Shown: positions 8,909 through 16,067 of the stretch, one piece after another | How the letters are laid out: each line of letters starts with the position of its first letter | Position numbering within the stretch: the first letter of the stretch is position 1 | Assembly: GCA_017509755.1 (NCBI GenBank) | Contig: JAFWOY010000040.1 | Coordinates: 116,446 to 180,445 of the forward strand | Origin: Bacteroidales bacterium | Lineage (GTDB): Bacteria; Bacteroidota; Bacteroidia; Bacteroidales; UBA932 | DNA length: 64,000 nucleotides | Direction of reading: 5' to 3' | Notes under the pieces: model-generated | Told to the model about the DNA's origin: nothing | What the model saw: the letters and a program-made list of their open reading frames with translations, nothing else | Database searches by the model: none | Position numbers and translations under genes: made by a program

Positions 8909-9646
8909 ATGAAAAGATTTACGCTCATTCTCCTGACGGTCCTGATGGCCGCCGCCTGCCGCAAGGTTTCTCCCGACCAGCGGATTGCCCAGATCAGCAA
9001 GTATTTTGACAAGACAGATAACACCTATGTCGAAGACCTGCAGCGCTTCGACAACGAAAAACGGCTGGATTATCTCACGCTGACGATTGCCAAAGAACTC
9101 AATGCCGCCGATATCTTTACCATCGAACATGCGGACGCCCAGTCGCTGGTTGCCCAGTTCCCGGGTCGTGAAAAGAAACAGATGCGTTATTCCATTCTCT
9201 CCGCTTCGCTCGACGATCCCGAAGCCTGCGCAGTGGCACTCAGCACGCTCAAGGCGCTCAAAGACCTGAAGCTCAAGCCGAATGGAACCATCCACGCGCT
9301 TTTCTACAGCAACGCGGTGGATACGGCCGGTGTTTCCGGACTGGACGCGGTCTTCCAGGATATCCGTGATTCGGAGGAGCAGATCACTTTCGAATTGGAG
9401 CTCACTACGCGCGACAGCCTGGCCCGTCACACGTTTGTCATCGAGGACAAGGAATTCTTTGCCGACCAGCTTATCGAAGTCGTTCCGCCGTATATGGCAA
9501 AGTTGGGGACCTTCCAGTTCAGGAAAGGTCGTTATCCCAACCGCGAATGGCCCATCAAGGCTCCGGTTTACCGGTACAGCACCGATCCGACCGACCTCCG
9601 GAAGGAAGCGGCCGCCATCACGCTCTTCTCGCTGCTGCTCAACTAG
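8909..9646 (+). CDS. Putative lipoprotein of unknown function
   Basis: 245 residues starting at ATG 8909; a TTG in frame at 8900 is less likely. The signal peptide MKRFTLILLTVLMAAAC ends in a lipobox (LMAAAC), so the protein should be anchored in the envelope. The middle (KPNGTIHALFYSNAVDTAGVSG) faintly recalls the core strand of M28 aminopeptidase folds, but I see no zinc-ligand set, so I do not assign that function. It starts five bases after the YggS stop and converges on tamL, with one base between the two stop codons. Confidence 0.75.
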   Translation: MKRFTLILLTVLMAAACRKVSPDQRIAQISKYFDKTDNTYVEDLQRFDNEKRLDYLTLTIAKELNAADIFTIEHADAQSLVAQFPGREKKQMRYSILSASLDDPEACAVALSTLKALKDLKLKPNGTIHALFYSNAVDTAGVSGLDAVFQDIRDSEEQITFELELTTRDSLARHTFVIEDKEFFADQLIEVVPPYMAKLGTFQFRKGRYPNREWPIKAPVYRYSTDPTDLRKEAAAITLFSLLLN

Positions 9647-9647
9647 A

Positions 9648-11864
9648 TTAGAAAGGATAGCCGATACCGAAGTGGAGGGCGCTCTTTCCTGTGAACCAGT
9701 CGTTCATGCCCATCCACTCCTGCACACTCGGATCGTAGAGTTGCAGGCCCAGATCGAAACGCACCAGGATCAAGTCGAAATCGAGCCGCAGGCCTAGGCC
9801 GAAGTCCAGGGCCGTACTCTTGGTCAGGTTGCGGAATGAGAAAAGACCGCGCGGATCGCGCGATTCGCCGTCCACGTCAGCTCCGCCGATATTCCACACA
9901 TTGCCGGCATCCATAAACACGGCGCCTTGCAGTTTTGAGAACATCGGAAAGCGGAACTCCACGTTCGCTTCCAGATGCATGTCCCCGGACTGGTTGATAA
10001 TGGTAAAACTCGTGTCACGCGGCGCCATGCCCGGTCCCACGGCACGCGCCCGCCAGCCTCGCATGCTGCCCGCACCGCCCGCATAGAACAATTTTTCGAA
10101 AGGCAGGGAAATGGAATTGCCGTAGGCATATCCGATTCCGGCCAGTCCCCGCACGGCCAGCGCATATTGTTTTTCCAGCCCAAGCCGCACGGTTTCCACA
10201 CTCTGGATCTCGCCGCGGACATACTGCGCATAGGGGAGGCCGAAGATAGGCCGGTCTTTCTGATTGCGGCTGTCAGCGTTGAAAGCGCCGGCAATCAGGG
10301 ATGGCAAGTTGCCCGAAACATCCATCTGGACGCGGGTATAAAAATAAGTTACCTTCGGATTGACGGTTGAGTTGGTCGTATAATAGAACATGGCGCCGCC
10401 ACCCAGATCAAGGTGCGTCCGGAAGGAATTCTTCAGGTAAGGGTCGGTCATTCCCCGATAGAAATCTTCGTCGATGCGGGAAGCCTGCACGGCGCTCAAC
10501 TGGAGCGGATAGACCTGATAATAGAAACGCTTGTCGATATTCCAGCTGAAACCGTAGGAGCCGGTCAAGATATTCCGGGTGTATTCGGGGCGGTTCTGGT
10601 AGCTGTAGGAGAAATTGATGTCCATCTGCGGCAGGTTGATGCGGGGCATCTGCCAGACAAAGGACGGGTACCAGGGAATGCGGAGGCCGGTCGAAACGGA
10701 AAACTCATTGGACCGGATCGGGGATTTGAGCATGAATTGGAAATTGCCGCGGAAGCCCAGGGACAGGACTTCCCCACCTCCGAAAAGATTCTTATGGCTG
10801 TAGGAAATGGACGGGGTCACCCCGAACAGGCCTGTGGAGTTGAAGGAACCTTCCAAATTGAGTTTGACTGCCTGGAGACGTGCTTGTTGCAGTATGATCC
10901 GGCAATCGACCGCGTCAGAATCGACCTCGGACTGGCGGAGCATCATGTTGACGCTGCTGAACATCGGGATGCTGGCGAAGCGGTCATAGGTCCGGTTGAT
11001 GCGTTCCTCGCTATACATCTCGCCAGGCTGCAGCTGGTTCAGGTTGTGCAGGAAATTCTGCCGCACCCGCATACCGCGCTGGGGAATCAGGGCGATATTT
11101 CCGAGATGGTAACGGATATGGGGCCGGGCATCTTCTTCGCTCTCGTTGCGGGTAAAGTTCTGGATCTCCACAATCAGGTCGGCCGTATCCCGGACCGTTG
11201 AAGTGTCGGCAAAGAAGAAGAAATAGTTTTTGGAGAATCCCCAATAGCCGTTGTTCCTGAAATACTGGGACAGGCGTTCGCTCTCTTTTTCCAGGGTACT
11301 TTCAGCCAGTTTGTCGCCGGGATGGATGTTGAAATGGGTGGTATCTGCCATCCTGAGCGAATCAAGGACTGCATCCCGCACACGATACTCGATATCGGCG
11401 ATCGGAAACCGTTTACCGAGTGCCACACGGTACTCGACTTTGGCTTTTTTCTTTTTGACGGTGACGACGGGCTCGATATGGGAATTATACCAGCCGTCGT
11501 ATTCCAGGTGGTCTTCCATACTCGGAACGGAAGCGTTCATCAAGTCGGGATCGAAAACGACGGGCGGCTGTCCGATGCGCTGGCAGAAGCGGTCCCACCA
11601 TCCGCCTTTTCCGTTCTGCCAGTTGTAAAAATAGAGCGACGGGCTATACAGGCCTAAAAAGGAACTGTTGGGTTTCTGCTTGATGTAGGGCTCGAGGGAG
11701 GACGCTTTATAGGGATCGTCTTTACGGGCGCCTTCGACGACCACGACTTTGTTATCGACAAGCTGGGCTTCGTCGGCGGCCAGGATACGGGTAACGGAGC
11801 AGCCATTCAACAGGAAACTGCCGAAGGCCAGCACTAGTCCGATCCATAGCGTTATTCGCCTCAT
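9648..11864 (-). CDS. tamL: BamA/TamA-superfamily outer-membrane lipoprotein (TamL-like)
   Basis: 738 residues from the ATG at 11864. The N terminus MRRITLWIGLVLAFGSFLLNGC is a lipoprotein signal with Cys22; an upstream in-frame start would bury it. POTRA-like domains occupy roughly the first 400 residues, followed by a C-terminal 16-strand-type barrel ending in FGIGYPF with a terminal aromatic. Bacteroidota have TamL, a lipidated TamA relative that works with TamB in exporting or assembling outer-membrane material. A tamB gene is present at 36955, supporting the pairing. A plain BamA role is less likely because of the lipid anchor. Confidence 0.88.
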   Translation of the reverse strand: MRRITLWIGLVLAFGSFLLNGCSVTRILAADEAQLVDNKVVVVEGARKDDPYKASSLEPYIKQKPNSSFLGLYSPSLYFYNWQNGKGGWWDRFCQRIGQPPVVFDPDLMNASVPSMEDHLEYDGWYNSHIEPVVTVKKKKAKVEYRVALGKRFPIADIEYRVRDAVLDSLRMADTTHFNIHPGDKLAESTLEKESERLSQYFRNNGYWGFSKNYFFFFADTSTVRDTADLIVEIQNFTRNESEEDARPHIRYHLGNIALIPQRGMRVRQNFLHNLNQLQPGEMYSEERINRTYDRFASIPMFSSVNMMLRQSEVDSDAVDCRIILQQARLQAVKLNLEGSFNSTGLFGVTPSISYSHKNLFGGGEVLSLGFRGNFQFMLKSPIRSNEFSVSTGLRIPWYPSFVWQMPRINLPQMDINFSYSYQNRPEYTRNILTGSYGFSWNIDKRFYYQVYPLQLSAVQASRIDEDFYRGMTDPYLKNSFRTHLDLGGGAMFYYTTNSTVNPKVTYFYTRVQMDVSGNLPSLIAGAFNADSRNQKDRPIFGLPYAQYVRGEIQSVETVRLGLEKQYALAVRGLAGIGYAYGNSISLPFEKLFYAGGAGSMRGWRARAVGPGMAPRDTSFTIINQSGDMHLEANVEFRFPMFSKLQGAVFMDAGNVWNIGGADVDGESRDPRGLFSFRNLTKSTALDFGLGLRLDFDLILVRFDLGLQLYDPSVQEWMGMNDWFTGKSALHFGIGYPF

Positions 11865-11870
11865 ATCTTG

Positions 11871-11878
11871 CAAATATA
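11871..11878 (-). promoter_or_regulatory. -7 promoter box for tamL
   Basis: Minus-strand TATATTTG, an exact TAnnTTTG match, ending six bases before the ATG at 11864. It would give a transcript that is nearly leaderless. Confidence 0.45.
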
Positions 11879-11911
11879 CAAAATATTCAAATCGCATACG
11901 CCATGCTGCGC

Positions 11912-12616
11912 TTACCGGCGACGAAATTCACTGCAGGCGATGGCGGTAGCGACTGCTACGTTGAGGGACTCGCTGGTGTGGGCCCCCGCCGGGTAAGGCG
12001 GGATGTAGAGTTTTTGGGTGACGGTTGCCGCCACTTCCGGGGATATGCCGTTGGCTTCGGAGCCCATGACGAGGATGCCGCCTTTTGTCAGCGGAGTCTG
12101 ATAGATCGTATCGCCCTCGAGAAAAGTCCCATACACGGCTGTCATCCTGAGCGAAGCGAAAGATCTGGTCAAGTCGCCATAATACACCTGTACCCGGAAA
12201 ATAGCGCCCATCGTAGCCTGGACGACTTTCGGATTGTAGAGTTCGACCGTGTCGGCGGATGCAAGCACATGCCGGATGCCGAACCAGTCGGCGATACGCA
12301 GGATGGTCCCGAGGTTGCCGGGATCCCGGATTCCGTCAAGAGCTAAAACGAGTTCATCGGGCTCGACGGACGGCAAGGCTGGCTGGCTGGGTTGGCGGAC
12401 GACGGCCAGTACCGGCGAAGGATGGGTCAACTGGCTGATGCGCGCCATCGTCTCTTCGCCGATCTCTTCCATCCGATAGTGACCGACGATGTCGAAACCC
12501 GACCGCATTGCCTCTTCAACCAGTTTTTCGCCTTCGACCACGAACAAGCCCCGCTCATCGCGGAACTTCTTCTGTCCCAACGCCCTAATCTCCTTTATTT
12601 CATTTTTCGAAAGCAT
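11912..12616 (-). CDS. TrmH/SpoU-family RNA 2'-O-methyltransferase with a repeat-derived segment
   Basis: 234 residues. The SPOUT knot motifs are clear: IRDPGNLGTILRIADWFG, LVMGSEANGISPEV and YIPPYPAGAHTSESLNVAVA. The family methylates ribose 2'-OH groups in rRNA or tRNA; the target base cannot be told. Residues about 150-160 read TRSFASLRMTA and are encoded by the repeat-like tract at 12141-12166, in a surface region between the knot strands where relatives vary. The frame stays open, so the enzyme is probably still made. It lies downstream of rmlB on the same strand, separated by a palindromic element. Confidence 0.92.
   Translation of the reverse strand: MLSKNEIKEIRALGQKKFRDERGLFVVEGEKLVEEAMRSGFDIVGHYRMEEIGEETMARISQLTHPSPVLAVVRQPSQPALPSVEPDELVLALDGIRDPGNLGTILRIADWFGIRHVLASADTVELYNPKVVQATMGAIFRVQVYYGDLTRSFASLRMTAVYGTFLEGDTIYQTPLTKGGILVMGSEANGISPEVAATVTQKLYIPPYPAGAHTSESLNVAVATAIACSEFRRR
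12141..12166 (-). repeat. Short dispersed-repeat sequence inside the TrmH-type gene
   Basis: The plus strand reads GTCATCCTGAGCGAAGCGAA followed by AGATCT. I recognise this as a widespread extragenic repeat in draft bacterial genomes; translated on the minus strand it gives the telltale peptide RSFASLRMT. Only one copy is present in this window. Confidence 0.65.
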
Positions 12617-12633
12617 TGATTACACTACACTCC

Positions 12634-12751
12634 GTGCTGGTATTTACCCCAGAACCGTCTCGCTTCGCTCGACCCCTCCCACCGCTTCGCGGCGGGCCCC
12701 TCCCTCTTACAGTGCCGAGGGTGGCATGGGTTCTGGCGCAAACACCAGCAC
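12634..12751 (+). repeat. Main-family palindromic element, copy A (between rmlB and trmH-type gene)
   Basis: Arms of 23 bases (12634-12656 and 12729-12751) pair at 20 positions; two of the three mismatches are of wobble type on one strand. The core 12657-12728 starts GTCTCGCTTCGCTCGACC, contains a CCC-A-CCGC/GCGG-C-GGG hairpin and ends GCCGAGGGTGGCATG. It fills most of the 163-base gap between the two minus-strand genes. It is antisense to their transcription and lacks a T run. Confidence 0.85.
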
Positions 12752-12779
12752 TCCGTTATATCAATTATTATTGAGTTGA

Positions 12780-14048
12780 TTATCGATTCTTGTACATATC
12801 ATCATAGTACTTCTGGTAGTCGCCGCTGGTGACGTTGTCCATCCAGGCTTGGTTGTCGAGATACCAGCGGACGGTCTTTTCGATGCCTTCTTCGAACTGG
12901 AGCGACGGTTCCCAGCCCAGCTCACGCTGGAGTTTGGTCGAATCGATGGCGTAGCGCAGGTCATGGCCGGCACGGTCGGTCACATAAGTGATCAAGTCGA
13001 GGTCTGCCCCTTCGGGACGGCCCAGGAGACGGTCGACAGTGGCGATCAGGACCTTGATCAACTCGATGTTCTTCCACTCATTGAAGCCGCCGATATTGTA
13101 GGTTTCCGCAATCTTCCCTTCGTGGAAGATCAGGTCGATGGCACGGGCGTGGTCTTCCACATACAGCCAGTCGCGTACGTTCTCACCCTTGCCATAGACC
13201 GGCAGGGGTTTGCGGTGACGGATGTTGTTGATGAACAACGGGATCAATTTCTCCGGGAACTGGTACGGGCCATAATTGTTCGAGCAGTTGGTCACGACGG
13301 TCGGCATTCCATACGTATCGTGGTAGGCCCGGACGAAATGGTCGGACGAGGCCTTCGCAGCACTGTACGGACTGTGGGGCTGATATTTCAAATCTTCGGT
13401 AAAGAACGATGTACCGTAGGCCAGATGGTGTTTCCCGCTGCTGGCTTTGGTCGTAAACGGCGGCTCGACGCCTTCGGGATCGGTAATCTCCAAGGCGCCA
13501 TACACTTCATCCGTCGATATGTGATAGAACCGACAGGCGACGCCCGTTGTGGGGGGGACTCCCTCTGAAACCGTCTCGCTTCGCTCGACCCCTCCCATCG
13601 CAAGCGATGGGCCCCTCCCTCTTACAGTGCCGAGGGTGGCATGTATTTCAGAGGGAGTCCCCCCCACAACGGGCATGACATAGCCCACTGGCTGCCAGCA
13701 ACGGCGAGCAGCCTCGAGGAGGGAGAGCGTCCCCATCACGTTCGTGCGAGCGAATGTGAACGGATCCTTGATGCTGCGGTCCACGTGACTTTCCGCAGCG
13801 AGATGGATGATGCCGTCGATCTTCTCATCCTGCATCAGCTTCAGCACGGCGTCGAAATCGCAGATGTCCAGCCGCACGAACCGGTAGTTCGGCTTGTCTT
13901 CGACATCCTTGAGATTGGCCAGATTGCCCGCATAGGTCAACTTGTCGAGATTGACGATCCTGTAATCGGGGTATTTGTTCACGAAATGACGGACTACGTG
14001 GCTTCCGATGAAGCCGGCGCCGCCGGTGATGAGAAGGGTGCGCTTCAT
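12780..14048 (-). CDS. rmlB: dTDP-glucose 4,6-dehydratase with an in-frame palindromic-element insertion
   Basis: 422 residues, longer than the 350-380 usual for RmlB. The NAD-binding TGGAGFIGSH (8-17), LAAESHVDRS, the catalytic STDEVYG (178-184) and the YSAAK dyad are all present, as is the C-terminal NVRDWLYVEDH region. RmlB makes dTDP-4-keto-6-deoxyglucose for rhamnose and other deoxysugars of surface polysaccharides. Residues about 125-169, directly before the catalytic CRFYHISTDEVYG strand, come from the palindromic element at 13542-13674 and have no counterpart in the family that I know. Reading frame is maintained through it. No other rml gene is adjacent. Activity with this insert is unproven. 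Confidence 0.93.
   Translation of the reverse strand: MKRTLLITGGAGFIGSHVVRHFVNKYPDYRIVNLDKLTYAGNLANLKDVEDKPNYRFVRLDICDFDAVLKLMQDEKIDGIIHLAAESHVDRSIKDPFTFARTNVMGTLSLLEAARRCWQPVGYVMPVVGGTPSEIHATLGTVRGRGPSLAMGGVERSETVSEGVPPTTGVACRFYHISTDEVYGALEITDPEGVEPPFTTKASSGKHHLAYGTSFFTEDLKYQPHSPYSAAKASSDHFVRAYHDTYGMPTVVTNCSNNYGPYQFPEKLIPLFINNIRHRKPLPVYGKGENVRDWLYVEDHARAIDLIFHEGKIAETYNIGGFNEWKNIELIKVLIATVDRLLGRPEGADLDLITYVTDRAGHDLRYAIDSTKLQRELGWEPSLQFEEGIEKTVRWYLDNQAWMDNVTSGDYQKYYDDMYKNR
13542..13674 (+). repeat. Main-family palindromic element, copy B, inside rmlB
   Basis: Arms 13542-13570 and 13646-13674 are perfect 29-base reverse complements and include a run of seven G or C. The core 13571-13645 contains the perfect hairpin CCCATCGC-AA-GCGATGGG. 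The element is 133 bases, so the host frame shifts by one across it, yet no stop codon arises and the downstream RmlB frame is correct. It lies antisense to rmlB. Confidence 0.92.
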
Positions 14049-14060
14049 AAGCGGTTGCGG

Positions 14061-14477
14061 TTAATTACTGAAGAAGAAATAGAAGGCGGCCCATTGCATC
14101 GGGATGCCCTTGGCGTGGCCGATGGTCTTGTAGGAACTGTCCTGGACCGTGCCGTCACTTTTGACATGGCCGATGGTCCGGTAGGAACTGTCCTGGATCG
14201 TACCGTCGCTCTTGATATGGCCGACCGTACGATAGGATGAATCCTGCACCGTGCCATCGCTTTTCAAGTGTCCGATCGTGCGGTAAGAGGCATCCTGGAT
14301 CGTACCGTCCGACTTGATATGGCCGACCGTACGATACGAGGCGTCCTGAATGGTTCCGTCCGACTTGATGTTGGCGACCGTCCGGTAACTGCTGTCCGTC
14401 ACCCGCTGTGCCGTGGCCGAATAAGCCGTTCCGCACACCAGGAAAAGGGTCATCAGGAGATAAAAAACCTTATTCAT
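14061..14477 (-). CDS. Secreted 5-fold beta-flower-type repeat protein
   Basis: 138 residues starting at ATG 14477 with a signal peptide (MNKVFYLLMTLFLVCGTAYS). The mature part is made of about six tandem 17-residue repeats with consensus KSDGTIQDASYRTVGHI, encoded by near-identical 51-base units, and ends IPMQWAAFYFFF. Bacteroidota have related small proteins described structurally as 4- or 5-fold beta-flower proteins, in which each repeat forms one blade; function is unknown to me. The high DNA identity of the units points to recent expansion by slippage or recombination. It lies 12 bases upstream of rmlB on the same strand. Confidence 0.8.
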   Translation of the reverse strand: MNKVFYLLMTLFLVCGTAYSATAQRVTDSSYRTVANIKSDGTIQDASYRTVGHIKSDGTIQDASYRTIGHLKSDGTVQDSSYRTVGHIKSDGTIQDSSYRTIGHVKSDGTVQDSSYKTIGHAKGIPMQWAAFYFFFSN

Positions 14478-14496
14478 CGAAAAAAACTCTTTCTTA

Positions 14497-14504
14497 CAAA
14501 TATA
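14497..14504 (-). promoter_or_regulatory. -7 promoter box for the beta-flower gene
   Basis: Minus-strand TATATTTG, 19 bases before the ATG at 14477. It may also serve rmlB, which follows closely on the same strand. Confidence 0.5.
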
Positions 14505-14544
14505 CTGTTTTTTTGCCATCTTTGCATGACGTTAGCCTTTTCCC

Positions 14545-16050
14545 ATGAAAAAAACCCTCCTCCTTCTCATCATCCTGCTTACGGGAAGCGTTGCACTCCG
14601 GGGCCAGGATGTCCAACTCTATCTGACGGAACACGAACTGCCTAACCTGGTGAAATGCCTGCCGCCTCCACCCGATACCATCGGCGAGGCCTTCACGCAC
14701 GACATCATGCGCTATATGTGGGGAAAGACCCAGCGGCTGGACAGCGCCCGGCTAGCCCAGGCCAAACTCGATGCGGTCTGGAACCTCGACACCACACGGG
14801 CCATCTACAGCATTCCCTTCGGGCTCGAGATCGACCCGGTCCGGACGCCCGAAATCTATAAACTCTTCGTCAACGGCATCTCTAGCATCGAACAGATCCG
14901 CTTCCGGCCCAAAGCCCATTATTTCCGGATGCGGCCCTATGCCCGTTTCCACGAGAGTTCCATTTTCCCGCAGGACGATGCCTGGCTGGCCACGGAAGGC
15001 TCCTACCCTTCCGGCCATACCATTCGCGCATGGAGTGCGGCCCTGATTCTGACGGAAGTGAATCCTGCCGCGGCAGAAGCGCTCTTCCAACGGGCCGTTG
15101 AGAGCGGTGAGAGCCGCGTGATTGCCGGCTGTCACTGGCAGAGCGACGTGGATGCCAGTTCTGCCGCCGCCTGTATAGGCTACGCTGCCCTGCAATCCAT
15201 TCCGGAATACCGTGCCCAGGCCGAACGGGCCCGTGCGGAATTCCGCCGGGTCAGCGGCATCCCGCCTTTGAAACCGGAATTTGTCTGCGACTTCGCCGAC
15301 TGGACGCCGCTCGACGAAGAAGTCACCGGATCGACGCAAGGCTTTGCCATGCACGGCAACTATGCCTTCGTGCTGCACGACAAAGGCCGCCTCTGCATCT
15401 TCGACATGAAAAAGAAGAAGATGGTGGCCAATTACCTGATGGAGGGCAATACCTCCCACTGCAACAATGCCTGCTTCGGCGTGGAGAAAGCCTCGCGCCG
15501 CTCGCAGTTTCCGCTGCTGTACGTCGCCTCGTGCGGCGGTGAAAACTGCTGCTATGTGACCGACGTGACGTTACAGGGCAGCCGCGTCGTCCAGAAGATC
15601 TTCTACACAGGGACAGACTACGCCGGTACGATAGACTGGTGCCTGGATGCAGAGAATGGTTTCATCTACACCTACGGCGGCCGCAACGGCGGTTACAAGC
15701 TGCTGAAGAAGTTCCGTCTGCCGCGCCTGGCCGATTCCGATGCGAACGGAGAAATCCATCTGACCGACGACGACGTTTTGGACGTCACCCGCCTGGACAG
15801 CGGCATCAATATCTGGCAAGGAAGCATCGTCCGGGGACGGTACGCATATCTTCCGGACGGCTACGCGCCGCACGAGCTGTTCATCCACGTGGTGGACCTT
15901 GACAAAAAGAAGATTGTCCTGAGCAAGAACATCACCGACCTCGTGGACGAACCGGAAGGCATCTGCCTGGCCGACGGCTACGCCTACGTCGTCTTCCACA
16001 CCGCCCGCGAATCCCGCCACTCCAAACTCTGGCGTTTCAGCCTGCAGTAA
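14545..16050 (+). CDS. Secreted PAP2/class A acid phosphatase with a C-terminal propeller-like domain
   Basis: 501 residues with a signal peptide (1-20). Residues 20-240 are a class A acid phosphatase: K123-x6-R130-P131, the PSGH motif (155-158) and S190-R191...H197...D201 complete the three-part signature. From about 245 to the end a second domain has repeating strand patterns (AMHGNYAFVLHD, AYLPDG, GYAYVVFHTA) and glycine turns typical of a beta-propeller. I do not know a named family for this tail. The enzyme should hydrolyse phosphomonoesters in the periplasm; the tail could bind a substrate or partner. It converges on the GH13 gene. Confidence 0.85.
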   Translation: MKKTLLLLIILLTGSVALRGQDVQLYLTEHELPNLVKCLPPPPDTIGEAFTHDIMRYMWGKTQRLDSARLAQAKLDAVWNLDTTRAIYSIPFGLEIDPVRTPEIYKLFVNGISSIEQIRFRPKAHYFRMRPYARFHESSIFPQDDAWLATEGSYPSGHTIRAWSAALILTEVNPAAAEALFQRAVESGESRVIAGCHWQSDVDASSAAACIGYAALQSIPEYRAQAERARAEFRRVSGIPPLKPEFVCDFADWTPLDEEVTGSTQGFAMHGNYAFVLHDKGRLCIFDMKKKKMVANYLMEGNTSHCNNACFGVEKASRRSQFPLLYVASCGGENCCYVTDVTLQGSRVVQKIFYTGTDYAGTIDWCLDAENGFIYTYGGRNGGYKLLKKFRLPRLADSDANGEIHLTDDDVLDVTRLDSGINIWQGSIVRGRYAYLPDGYAPHELFIHVVDLDKKKIVLSKNITDLVDEPEGICLADGYAYVVFHTARESRHSKLWRFSLQ

Positions 16051-16067
16051 TCCGGCGTAGCCATGGC

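Noticed and set aside
11345..11370. A SLRMAD-encoding stretch in tamL resembling the dispersed repeat seen in the TrmH-type gene
   Set aside because: Only a short part matches and the surrounding POTRA sequence is continuous, so the similarity looks accidental.
13542..13674. Element arms as fold-back assembly or amplification artefacts
   Set aside because: Artefacts would not share a conserved 70-base core with covarying hairpins at five unrelated loci, although reads should still be checked.
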